DNA of 17,021 bases, from NCBI GenBank assembly GCA_046728115.1, contig JBKPDW010000248.1:1-17021 (forward strand), given 5' to 3'. A program made the position numbers and the translations under genes. How positions within the stretch are numbered: the stretch's first letter is position 1; each line of letters starts with the position of its first letter. The DNA comes from CAVSWN01 sp046728115 (GTDB lineage Bacteria; Acidobacteriota; Vicinamibacteria; Vicinamibacterales; CAVVIG01). Under the pieces are notes generated by a model. The model worked only from the letters and a program-made list of their open reading frames with translations, searched no databases and was not told where the DNA came from. Below are positions 1-7,575 of the stretch, one piece after another.

Positions 1-1248
1 GCACCCTCTCGCCTGATCGGTGACATTCTGATCGTTGACGTAGTGGTTTTCAGCGTTCGTGGCATCCGTCGTATCCTGGCCGGCCTGCTCGCGGTGGCCA
101 TAATTCGGCGATGCCCAATTTGTGTTGCCGTCCTCCTGAAACGTCGCCGGCAGCCGCCCACCCGGAATGAATGGAAACAAGCCGGCAAGATCCTGGGTCT
201 GTGTTCCGCGGCTTCCAACCGCCGTGCCCTCGATTAACTGGCGGTATTGGTACTTGCTGCAACCGCAGCGGTCGGAGAATTCCGCTTCGACCTGGTGGTG
301 TCCGACGAGCCGGAGCGTGCTGCCGCCGCCCGGCGCCGCGACGATGCTCTGCTGCACGGGCGACACCGTGACCCCGAACGCCGCCAGGCAGCGTTCCGCC
401 GTGGTGGGCGCGCCCTCCAGTTGCTGTTCTCGCTGCAGAAAGCGGAATGTTTCGTGATCCACCTTGCCGTTCTTGGTGAGCCCGAATTCCTCTTGCAGCC
501 GCGCCACCAGCCGAATCGTCGCAGCGTCCCACGTACCGGTGGGTCGCGTGCCCACGAGATCCTGAATGCGCTTAGTGTTGGCTTCGTCGTACCGGGCGGA
601 GTTGAATTCGATCGCCGCGCGAATCCCATCGTCGGTCAGATCGGGTTGCGCGTGTGGCCTTTCGCGGGGACGCGGGGTCGCAAGATCGCGATCGATCCGG
701 CCAGCCGCATGCGGCAGTGCCTGCACGCGGACGATCCCTCCGTCGACCACGGCCGCCGCGGCGCGGGACGCCTCGCGCTCGTGTTGATCGCCAGGGGCGC
801 TCAACGACGCCGCCTGCGACAACCCGTTGCCACCCTGCTGAACGACATGCGCGAGCTCGTGCGCGAGCAGCCGCCGCCCGTCTATCGTCCCCGGCCTGTA
901 GCGCTCGGGGACGAACACCACATGCCGGCCGGCGGTGTAGGCGGCCGCGTCGATCGCCTCTGCCGCTTCGCCGGCGCGCCGATCGGTGTGCACGCGCACC
1001 TGACTAAAATCGTGACCGAACCGCGACTCCATCAGCGCGCGGGTCGCTGAATCGAGCGGGTCTCCAGGCGTCCGCACCGCCTCCTGCACGCTCGGGGGCA
1101 CACGAACGGGCTCCGCACTGCGACATCTGGCGCAGGGTTCGGCGTGGCTGTGAGAACCGCAAGCACACCGGTGTCGAAACACACGTGCGCTGACGGGGGC
1201 TGAAGACGACGCCGGACGTAACAGAGTCGCTCGCTGATGGTCGCTCAT
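1..1248 (-). CDS. DUF4157 (eCIS-core-like) putative metallopeptidase with peptidoglycan-binding-like domain, 3'-truncated by window edge
   Basis: An open frame runs from the ATG at 1248 to base 1 without a stop (416 codons), so the C-terminus lies outside the window. Seen: a Cys cluster near the N-terminus (C28, C30, C39, C42); a DUF4157-type domain at about residues 60-140 with FGHDFSQVRVHTD and the metallopeptidase-like motif HELAH (130-134) followed by VVQQ; a segment at about 212-275 reading like a peptidoglycan-binding repeat (TGTWDAATIRLVARLQ, then NGKVD); and a Cys-rich C-terminal part with CGCSKYQYRQLI (about 328-339) and EDG...YGHRE. Known: DUF4157 proteins often sit with or are cargo of contractile injection systems, but none is visible here. 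No signal peptide is seen. There is no Shine-Dalgarno; a promoter-like element lies 17 bases upstream. The ATG overlaps the previous frame's TGA (ATGA). Family call is firm, biological role unknown. Confidence 0.85.
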   Translation of the reverse strand, partial: MSDHQRATLLRPASSSAPVSARVFRHRCACGSHSHAEPCARCRSAEPVRVPPSVQEAVRTPGDPLDSATRALMESRFGHDFSQVRVHTDRRAGEAAEAIDAAAYTAGRHVVFVPERYRPGTIDGRRLLAHELAHVVQQGGNGLSQAASLSAPGDQHEREASRAAAAVVDGGIVRVQALPHAAGRIDRDLATPRPRERPHAQPDLTDDGIRAAIEFNSARYDEANTKRIQDLVGTRPTGTWDAATIRLVARLQEEFGLTKNGKVDHETFRFLQREQQLEGAPTTAERCLAAFGVTVSPVQQSIVAAPGGGSTLRLVGHHQVEAEFSDRCGCSKYQYRQLIEGTAVGSRGTQTQDLAGLFPFIPGGRLPATFQEDGNTNWASPNYGHREQAGQDTTDATNAENHYVNDQNVTDQARGC

Positions 1249-2543
1249 GGAGAACGCAGAGTGCAACTATAGCGCCGGTGGCCCGCACTACTCAATTGCA
1301 TTTGCACTCGAGTTGCTGGCGTGTGGGTGCGATCGCACCCAGGCGCGTGCCGCTTCGCACGGGTCGTGGCCGCGTTGCGGGACGCGTATTGCAGTCCTGC
1401 GCACGTGCACCATAGCTGCGAATCGCTGGCGAGCAGCTTCTTGATCAAATCAGTGCTGACCGCCGACAAGACCACGTTGCGCTCGTTGGCCCGCGTTGCG
1501 CTTCCGCTCTTCAGATTACACCGCCGATCGGTGGTTTCTTTTTCGGATCGGCTGGCCGGCGGAGCTTGCACGGCATGGAACCTCTTCCACTGGTCTCTCA
1601 CGTCGGACCAGGGCCCATTGGCGACCTCGGGGTCGTATTCAGGACTCAGCGGATCGTAGACATTAGGCACGCCGTCACGCCATTTGGCGAATGCCGCGCT
1701 GGATCGGTCAGTCGGCGGCCTCAATGCCGGTGGAGCGTCCCTCATGATCCTTTCGAGCAACTTGTTGTGCGTGCCCTCGAACTCTGGCCAGTACCTTTGC
1801 CGCTCCTCGAGAGACATCGCCCGCCACTTCGACAGCGCAGTTTCGGCTGCGTCAGCGAGCTGCTTTGGCGGCAATGGCGGAAGCCCGGGCGTTTTCGCAT
1901 GCGCTCTCATTTCTCCCAGAAGCCCCCTGCCTGGCCGGCCTCGGCTGGGGCCGACCTGTCGAACCGATCCCGAGTAGGCAAGGAACTCTCTCACCGGGGA
2001 ATCAGCTGGCGCCTCGCTGAGTCGGCGGTGGTCGCCGATCAGGTTCTGGGCTACGTGCTCGAGCTCGTGGGCGACGACATGCACCAGCGCCTCGAAGCCC
2101 CGGTTGAAGGACCGTGGACCGAACTCGATCTGGCTCAGTCGGGCGGCGTCGCCGAGGCTGGTCGTCACGGCGTCGAACTTCGTCAGGCCGGGCTCGAAAT
2201 GCATCTCGGCGAGGCCCTTCGTCGAGAAGCTGTAGGCACGGATGACTTCTCGGACAGCCTGCATCCCGATTCTGTTCTTCTCGCTGCCGGTGGCAGCCTC
2301 GAATGCCTTGAGGAGCGCTTCGATGTTGGGACGAACGGCATCTCCGATGGGCTGTCCGGCTACGGCGCCTTGCACCCCCTGCGCTTGCGGCTGCCGCGCG
2401 ATGCCGATCGCGGCGGCACCGGTGATTGCAACCGATGTCCCGCGCGTGACTTCGTCAGCGGCGCTCTGAGCCGCCGCTTCGAGGTTCGGGTTGCCCGCCG
2501 CCGGCCGCCGCGCCTCTGCTGAACGACGTGGGCCAGCTGTCAC
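1245..2543 (-). CDS. 5'-truncated DUF4157-family protein retaining a second HELEH putative metallopeptidase domain; possible pseudogene
   Basis: The 432-codon frame opens with GTG, but its first residues are not a natural N-terminus. Residues about 16-50 (AAGNPNLEAAAQSAADEVTRG and following) read like the segment that follows the HExxH of a DUF4157 domain. The expected preceding piece, LAHVVQQR, is found at 2513-2536 in a different frame right after a TGA. The gene has therefore lost the front of its DUF4157 domain and carries a frameshift near 2500-2513. The middle looks coding: residues 140-195 contain HVVAHELEHVAQ (HELEH 159-163) and, about 22 residues later, VREFLAYSG, a plausible third-ligand region. 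After about residue 345 the sequence looks like read-through, and it overlaps the promoter-like element of the next gene. The HELEH domain could still be expressed from an internal start. The enzyme call is inference. Confidence 0.6.
   Translation of the reverse strand: MTAGPRRSAEARRPAAGNPNLEAAAQSAADEVTRGTSVAITGAAAIGIARQPQAQGVQGAVAGQPIGDAVRPNIEALLKAFEAATGSEKNRIGMQAVREVIRAYSFSTKGLAEMHFEPGLTKFDAVTTSLGDAARLSQIEFGPRSFNRGFEALVHVVAHELEHVAQNLIGDHRRLSEAPADSPVREFLAYSGSVRQVGPSRGRPGRGLLGEMRAHAKTPGLPPLPPKQLADAAETALSKWRAMSLEERQRYWPEFEGTHNKLLERIMRDAPPALRPPTDRSSAAFAKWRDGVPNVYDPLSPEYDPEVANGPWSDVRDQWKRFHAVQAPPASRSEKETTDRRCNLKSGSATRANERNVVLSAVSTDLIKKLLASDSQLWCTCAGLQYASRNAATTRAKRHAPGCDRTHTPATRVQMQLSSAGHRRYSCTLRSP
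1266..1295 (-). promoter_or_regulatory. Candidate sigma-70 promoter of the DUF4157 gene starting at 1248
   Basis: On the minus strand TTGAGT (1290-1295) is followed after 18 bases by TATAGT (1266-1271). Transcription would begin near 1259, giving a leader of only about 11 bases, which fits the absence of a Shine-Dalgarno before the ATG. It lies inside the tail of the upstream open frame, which argues that this tail is not under coding selection. Confidence 0.4.
2513..2536 (-). pseudogene. Out-of-frame remnant of a DUF4157 HExxH core
   Basis: The minus strand encodes L-A-H-V-V-Q-Q-R here, directly after CAG and an in-frame TGA. The intact neighbour has HELAHVVQQ at the same domain position. 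The 'HE' and everything before it are missing, so a breakpoint lies close to 2537. The continuation of the domain is in another frame from about 2500 onwards. This supports treating 1245-2543 as a broken copy. Confidence 0.55.
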
Positions 2544-3169
2544 TGAGGGGAGAGCGGGTCCGAGAACGGACGTTCCGTAAACGCCGAAACCCCTCTAATA
2601 TCTCCTTAATATCTCCTAAGCAGAAGAGGACGCCATCGCCTTCGTCAGGGATCGCACGTTACTCGGCTCGAGGGCGTACTATCGCCTCCATTGCGGCATC
2701 GACTAGAGTTCGCCTAACAGGACTCCCTCGCTTGCGGCCTGAACGCTCTCTCCCGACTCATCGTCCAAATTACGCGAGGGGTTCTTCATGCGCCAGATGG
2801 TGCACGCTTGAACAGATTCTCAGCGATCGCATCTTGCAAGGCTCAGCCTCGCGGCGCGGTGTGCACGAGGCGGGTGACAGGACGTCGACCTGACGAGCGC
2901 CTGGTGGACTCTCCCGCAGGACTGTCCAACATGCCGATCCGCACCGAGGGCCGGTCAGGCCGAAGGTAGCGGGAGATCCTGAAGCGGCGTGCGAACGCAG
3001 AGAACCGTCACGGATCGCCGTTCCACCTGCGTACCGATCCTGCAAGAAGGTGCGCATGGGCGTACTCTCCCTTCTTTCGCCGGCCCATCACCGGTCTCCG
3101 TGTCGGAACCATCCTCGATTAGAACGTTCAATGGGAGAATGTCAAGTGTGACGAAGACGTGCGCGGCGC
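2544..3169. other. Stretch without a recognisable gene
   Basis: Both strands have only short frames with no family resemblance that I can recognise, and stops interrupt every frame. A perfect tandem duplication of 11 bases (TAATATCTCCT) lies at 2596-2617. The first part is less GC-rich than the flanking genes. No tRNA, terminator or insertion-sequence end was seen. Confidence 0.5.
2596..2617. repeat. Perfect 11-bp tandem repeat (two copies)
   Basis: TAATATCTCCT occurs at 2596-2606 and again at 2607-2617. It lies in AT-richer sequence just upstream of the truncated DUF4157 gene. Its function is unknown; slippage duplication is the simplest reading. Confidence 0.6.
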
Positions 3170-3586
3170 CTAAATGATGTGCAGTCTGTTCGTCGGCTCA
3201 CTCGAAACTGGTGCATGCGAAGCCGGGCGAACGACGCAGCGTACCTGTATGGGCGGCGCACTATGCTGAGGTCCGCTCGATCTCCACGAACGTTTGTACG
3301 ATCGCGCTCCGAGCCGAATGGCCGACATTCCAATCACATCGCCGAAGGATCCGCACCCCTCGAGACCCCAAGCATACCCTGCAAGCTGCTGGGCGTCGCC
3401 GGGCATCGAGCGAACGCACACGACACCGGACGCGACGGGGGCGGCGAGCTGTCTCTGCAGCGGCCCTGGTTCTGGATCGTTAAGTGCGAGCCAGAATCGC
3501 TCCGCGCCGATGATCGAATGGAAAGCAAGCCACTCCAGAATGTGGTGCAGCTCGTCACGCACCATCGCACATACGCCAAATCGCAT
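3170..3586 (-). pseudogene. Truncated glycosyltransferase (Glyco_tranf_2_4 / family 92-like) remnant
   Basis: The frame starts with ATG at 3586, with GGAG about 9 bases upstream. Residues 1-85 match the N-terminal part of glycosyltransferases that begin with a conserved 'KDE...LLEWLAYH...GxxxFxxxDN' segment: CAMVRDELHHILEWLAFH at about 6-23, then GAERFWLALND, then PGDAQQLAGYAWGL and FGDVIGM. In intact members the next residues form the D-x-D-E-F metal-binding motif. Here the similarity stops just before it (about 3325) and the remaining 50 residues look random. Without the DxDEF motif the product cannot be an active transferase. The match is by eye and has not been aligned. Confidence 0.55.
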
Positions 3587-3859
3587 GAATCCGCTCTCCG
3601 GTGTTGCGGCCTTCAGCCGTTGTCATTACTTGATCGGTCCATAGCGGTGGCCTCGACAGACTCGATTGTCCATCGACTTGGAGAACCTGTTCCTGAGCTC
3701 CACTCGACCCGTTCCTCACCCCGCCAAAACTGCGAAGGCGCTCTCAAGCATTCCGCCATCTGAGGTCGCCGGTAATACCTGTTCTGTATCCCATCTGCCA
3801 GTGTTCTCATCTCTTTCCCACCGAGAGTCGTACATCCCTTCTGATTGTTCTGGAAAAGA

Positions 3860-4140
3860 GAGCCTCTTGCCGATCAACCGCCGGAGGATCACCGACAACG
3901 GTGCGTCGTATGTGTTGGCCGACTGGGAGTGGTTCTTCTCAGTCGATGATCCGGAAGAGCGGTTCGCCAATCGCCAACGGGTTCGCGCCGGCATCGGATA
4001 TCGCCGCAGCTTCGTGTGGCGTTTCGAGGCAATGAACCGGTCTCGCCGAGAATCAGCACTGGGCTCGCCGTGCGGGCGACGACCGGAATCTCTGCGACCG
4101 TCGATACGAAGGCGGGCTCACGACCGATCAGCAGGCGAGG
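3860..4140 (-). pseudogene. Degenerate sigma-54 activator AAA+ domain remnant, frameshifted
   Basis: In one minus-strand frame (about 4134-4033) LLIGREPAF...IPVVARTASPVLILGETGS resembles the start of the AAA+ domain of sigma-54 enhancer-binding proteins, whose Walker A is GETGTGKE. Here the sequence diverges after GETGS and the lysine is gone. In the same frame REPVGDWRTALPDH (about 3987-3946) matches the usual 'EPFVAVNCGALPDxL'. The next expected segment ('ENELFGH..GAYTDA...GLIxxAEGG') is only hinted at in a second frame (about 3946-3863: ANTYDAPLS, then RRLIGK), so a frameshift falls near 3946. No receiver domain, Walker B or DNA-binding domain is visible. It is a dead fragment. Read by eye, so moderate confidence. 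Confidence 0.45.
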
Positions 4141-4240
4141 GCGACGTGCTCGGTGACGCGACTCGCCACCGCGTCTGTTTGTTCGGTTGGGATCGTCACG
4201 ACAGGATGGCCTCGGGTTTCGTAGCGGTACTAACACATGA

Positions 4241-4524
4241 GGCGAGCGGTCGTGAAGTCCTCTGCGCAGCCACTAGGACTTTTTGATGTCGAGTTGGCCG
4301 AGTCCGCAATCTTTGGATTTAACTGCTGACGTAGTCGGTCAAAGTCGCGCACAGGACCGCATGGAACTGAAGAGAACTCATAGCGTCAGTTCGTGGCGCA
4401 CCAACCGGGACGTTCCGCGCCCGTTGCGCTGTGCGACATGAGCCGCAACGCTGCGCGGCCACGCGTGCGAGCGCGGAGCGATCCCCTTGGAACAGCCAAT
4501 GTGTGGATTCAGACGCGGACCGGG
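4241..4524. other. Non-coding stretch downstream of the transport operon
   Basis: This is the space after the TAG of the permease/binding-protein fusion. No gene is recognised. A hairpin-capable inverted repeat lies at 4364-4392, but without a T-run, so no convincing intrinsic terminator for the operon was found. A short GCCGC/GCGGC inverted repeat near 4442-4459 also lacks a T-run. Confidence 0.4.
4364..4392. repeat. Inverted repeat GAACTGA-N15-TCAGTTC
   Basis: Perfect 7-base arms at 4364-4370 and 4386-4392. It lies about 130 bases past the stop of the transport operon. It could form a stem-loop in the operon's 3' transcript, but has no U-tract. Confidence 0.4.
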
Positions 4525-6603
4525 CTAAAAATCGAACCGATCGATATTGTCTTTGTTGAAGAGCAGCGGCGGTCCGAGAATGATCTGCGAATCGCGAATG
4601 CTGATCCGTCCGAGGCGGCCCGCCTCGAATTCGCGTGTTGCTGGCATGAGTTTCCCGGCAGCGTCGAGCGCGCCGGCATACACCGTCAGATAGCCGAGAT
4701 CGCGGGTGTTCCACAGGACGACTGTCTGGACCACACCGCTGTGGACGTACGGCTTGTTGATGTTCGGCAGCGACAAACCGATGACCCGAACATCGGCCCG
4801 CGCTGCCTGACGTACCGCCTCCGCCGATCCTGGAACCGCCGGCGCGGAGATGGCCATGATCAGCTTCACCGACGGATACACCTTCAAGATCGTCTGCGTC
4901 TCCGCAAACGCCTTGTCGCGGTCATCGTCGCTCGGCCGAATCGTCGCGAGCTTCAGCTTCGGGTGCTTCTCGCTGACGCGTTGTTTGATGAACGCGATCC
5001 ACTCGTTCTGGTTCGCCGCCGTCAGCGCGCCGGTGATGATCGCAAAATCGCCGGCCTCGCCGAGCAGCCGAGAGGCTTCGTCGGTGAGCGCGGTCGCAAT
5101 GCCCTCGGCCGTCGCCTGATTGACGAAGAATTCGCGAGCGTCCGACTCGGCGTCGGCGTCCCACGTCAACACGCGAATGCCACGTTGGCGGGCCTTTCGC
5201 AGCACGGTCGAGATCGCCGCGCGATTCTCGACGGCCGCGGCAATGACGTCGACGCCGCGCGTGATCCAGTTCTCCACCAGCTCGTTCTGCTTCGCGGCGT
5301 CCAGGCTCGTCGGACCATCCCAGATCAAATCGACGCCGAGCTCCCGCGCAGCCTCTTCCGCGCCCGCACGGCAGCTGACGAAGTACGGATCCCCTTTTGC
5401 CTTCGGCATCACGGCGATCACCGTCCGGTGCGCTCGGTTCGAGGCCGCGCCGCCGCCGTCAGGACTCCGAACCGTCGATTCGAGTGAGCGCACCAGCCAC
5501 ACATTCGTGCCCGCGACGATGAGGGCGCCGGCAATGAAGGTGGCGCACAGCACAGCAACTTGAGAGTTCCTCACGATCGTGCCTTCCTCTGCAATCGCCC
5601 CGATGGATGCTCGGACCCGGCGCCGCGATCGATCGAGTGCGATGGTGACGACGAGCAGCGTGCCGACCAAGACGCCGGTCAGTTCGGACGGCAGCGCCGC
5701 GAGGTGCAGTCCGTTCTGGAGCATGGCGATCGCCAGCAGGCCGCCGAGCGTGCCCCAGATGTTGCCGCGGCCGCCGAACACCGACGTGCCGCCGAGGACG
5801 ACAGCCGCGATTGCGTCGAGCTCGTAACCTGTCCCTGCATCGGCGCGCGCCTGGCCGAGATGCGCAACGTACACGATCGCCGCGACGCTCGCCACCACGC
5901 CCGCAAGCAGGTACGCCAGCGCGACCCGGCGCGCGACGGGAATGCCGGCGTAACGCGCGCCGGCAGCCGCGAATCCGATCGCGTACCACGATCGCCCGAC
6001 GACCGACCGATGAAGCAGCACGGCGTACGCGGCGACGATTGCGAGAAACAGCGGCAGCTGCGTCGGGACGGTGCCCCACAGATAGCCCTGGCCGAACCGC
6101 AACACGCTCGGCGGGAACCCCGAGTAGTTGACAGCACCCCGGGTGATGCCCTCTGCCAGCCCGCGAAACAGCGACAGCGATCCCAGCGTGACGATGAGCG
6201 GCGGCACCCGCATCGACGAGATGAGAGCCGCGTTCAGCGTGCCGCCTGCGCAGCCCGCGAACAACGCCGCCGCCGCCGCGGCGCCGATCGGCAGATTCCA
6301 GTCGCGATACGCCGCGCCGAACACGACTGCCGCGAGCCCCACCATCGCGCCGACCGACAAATCGATCCCGCCCGTGACGAGAATCGGCGTCAATGCGACC
6401 GCCAGCAGTCCGACCTCGACGCTCAGCCGGATGACCTCGAACACATTGGCCAGCGTCAGGAAATTCGGGGCGACCATCGCGAACACCGCCGCCTCGCAAG
6501 CCAGAGCCGCGACGAGAATCCATCTGGTTCCCTGCATCCGCACGCCTACTGCTTCGTCACTATTCATCCTTTGCGGTGTTGGCGATCTCCATGAGGGCCG
6601 CAC
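4525..6603 (-). CDS. CUT2-family sugar ABC permease fused to its membrane-tethered substrate-binding protein
   Basis: A single 692-codon frame joins two normally separate subunits. Residues about 28-325 are a CUT2 permease with the hallmarks VTGGIDLSVGA (76-86) and GGTSVFGGRGNIWGTLGG (271-288). Residues 348-372 form one more hydrophobic segment. Residues about 393-692 are a type-1 periplasmic binding protein, VIAVMPKAKGDPYFVSC at the front and SGVVQTVVLWNTRDLGYLTV near 622-641, most like RhaS/LsrB proteins (rhamnose, autoinducer-2). Topology inference: the extra helix carries the binding domain into the periplasm beside the channel. It follows the other permease by 21 bases and is the last operon gene. 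The start is uncertain: GTG at 6603, or ATG at 6567 (residue 13), neither with an ideally spaced Shine-Dalgarno. There is no separate binding-protein gene in the operon. The substrate is inferred to be a deoxy-sugar or similar. Confidence 0.9.
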   Translation of the reverse strand: MRPSWRSPTPQRMNSDEAVGVRMQGTRWILVAALACEAAVFAMVAPNFLTLANVFEVIRLSVEVGLLAVALTPILVTGGIDLSVGAMVGLAAVVFGAAYRDWNLPIGAAAAAALFAGCAGGTLNAALISSMRVPPLIVTLGSLSLFRGLAEGITRGAVNYSGFPPSVLRFGQGYLWGTVPTQLPLFLAIVAAYAVLLHRSVVGRSWYAIGFAAAGARYAGIPVARRVALAYLLAGVVASVAAIVYVAHLGQARADAGTGYELDAIAAVVLGGTSVFGGRGNIWGTLGGLLAIAMLQNGLHLAALPSELTGVLVGTLLVVTIALDRSRRRVRASIGAIAEEGTIVRNSQVAVLCATFIAGALIVAGTNVWLVRSLESTVRSPDGGGAASNRAHRTVIAVMPKAKGDPYFVSCRAGAEEAARELGVDLIWDGPTSLDAAKQNELVENWITRGVDVIAAAVENRAAISTVLRKARQRGIRVLTWDADAESDAREFFVNQATAEGIATALTDEASRLLGEAGDFAIITGALTAANQNEWIAFIKQRVSEKHPKLKLATIRPSDDDRDKAFAETQTILKVYPSVKLIMAISAPAVPGSAEAVRQAARADVRVIGLSLPNINKPYVHSGVVQTVVLWNTRDLGYLTVYAGALDAAGKLMPATREFEAGRLGRISIRDSQIILGPPLLFNKDNIDRFDF

Positions 6604-6624
6604 GAATCCGTCGTGGATGCTCCA

Positions 6625-7575
6625 CTAGACACCCGTGAAAGCCGTGCGCAATGGGCGCCGGCGTCGAAGCGCGGGCGCGGCGTCGAGCGCCACCGCCATC
6701 AGAATGATGACGCCCTGCAGCGCGCGCTCCCACTGGGCGCTGACGCCGAGAAAGGTCAGCGCGGGGCCGATCGCCCCCAGCAGCATCACGCCGAGCACGG
6801 TGCCCGTGAACGTCCCGCGGCCGCCTGTCATCGACGCGCCGCCGACGACGACCGCCGCGACGACTTTCATCTCGAGCCCAAGGCCGCTATTGCTGGGAAT
6901 CTGGTTGAAGCGCACCGAGTTCAGCACCGCGCCGAGGCCGGTCAGCGCCCCGCCGAGGGTAAACACCATCAGTTTGACGAATGCCGTGTCGATGCCCGCC
7001 AGGCGCGCACCTTCCACGTTCGAACCAGTGGCGTACACCGCCCGGCCGGCGGCAACGTACCGCATCGTCCACGCAGTACCGATCATCAGCAGGGCAATTG
7101 CTGCACCACTGAGCAGCGGAAAGGCTTGCTGCGACACGCCAAGCCACTGGAATGTCGGCGGCAAATCCGCGATCCATGCGCCCTGCGTCGCCCAGCGCAA
7201 TCCGTCCCGAACCGCGACCATTGCCGCGAGCGTGATGACAATCGACGGAATGTGCCCGTACGCCACGAGCGCGCCGTTCAGCGCACCGATCGCCGCGCCG
7301 GCGCCACATGCGGCGAGTACGGCTGCGACGAGCGGGAGGCCGCTCTTCGCGGCTGCACCAGCGATGACGCTGCACAACGCGAACGCGGAGCCGACCGAGA
7401 TATCGATCTCGCCGGCGAGAATCACCAGCGTCGTACCGGTCGCGACCACGAGGACCGGCATGTTGACGAGGAACAGATCGCGCAGGTTCTCGGCCGAAAA
7501 GTAGCCTGGCGCGGCGACGGCCAGGACCATCGCGAGCACACCGAGCGCGATGGCGACGGACCGCTCACGCCGCAT
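6625..7575 (-). CDS. CUT2-family sugar ABC transporter permease (RbsC/RhaP/RhaQ-like)
   Basis: 316 residues, normal for the family. It is hydrophobic throughout, with about 8-10 membrane spans. It has the CUT2 motif LAGEIDISVGS (53-63) and, near the C-terminus, VVGGASMTGGRGTFTGTVLG, the cytoplasmic loop that couples to the ATPase. It should pair with the permease half of the downstream fusion as a heterodimer in the inner membrane, as RhaP/RhaQ or LsrC/LsrD do. Its ATG lies inside the last codons of the ATPase gene (11-base overlap), which indicates translational coupling. The permease class is certain; the substrate is not determined by this sequence. Confidence 0.92.
   Translation of the reverse strand: MRRERSVAIALGVLAMVLAVAAPGYFSAENLRDLFLVNMPVLVVATGTTLVILAGEIDISVGSAFALCSVIAGAAAKSGLPLVAAVLAACGAGAAIGALNGALVAYGHIPSIVITLAAMVAVRDGLRWATQGAWIADLPPTFQWLGVSQQAFPLLSGAAIALLMIGTAWTMRYVAAGRAVYATGSNVEGARLAGIDTAFVKLMVFTLGGALTGLGAVLNSVRFNQIPSNSGLGLEMKVVAAVVVGGASMTGGRGTFTGTVLGVMLLGAIGPALTFLGVSAQWERALQGVIILMAVALDAAPALRRRRPLRTAFTGV

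Noticed and set aside
247..1050. Long plus-strand open frame (267 codons)
   Set aside because: It is antisense to the DUF4157 gene, whose minus-strand frame has clear motifs. The plus-strand translation is Arg-rich and has no family features.
1566..2522. Plus-strand open frame of 318 codons
   Set aside because: Shadow of the minus-strand DUF4157-family frame with HELEH. No coherent domain.
3666..4286. Plus-strand open frame of 206 codons
   Set aside because: It covers the decayed sigma-54 activator remnant on the other strand. Composition looks random, with no motif.
4364..4392. Intrinsic terminator for the transport operon
   Set aside because: The inverted repeat can form a stem but has no T-run on either side and lies about 130 bases after the stop.
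2544..4524. tRNA, CRISPR or intact insertion sequence in the gene-poor stretch
   Set aside because: No tRNA T-arm-like sequence, no spaced direct repeats and no transposase frame or terminal inverted repeats could be seen.
4393..5487. Plus-strand open frame of 364 codons
   Set aside because: Antisense shadow of the binding-protein domain of the permease fusion.
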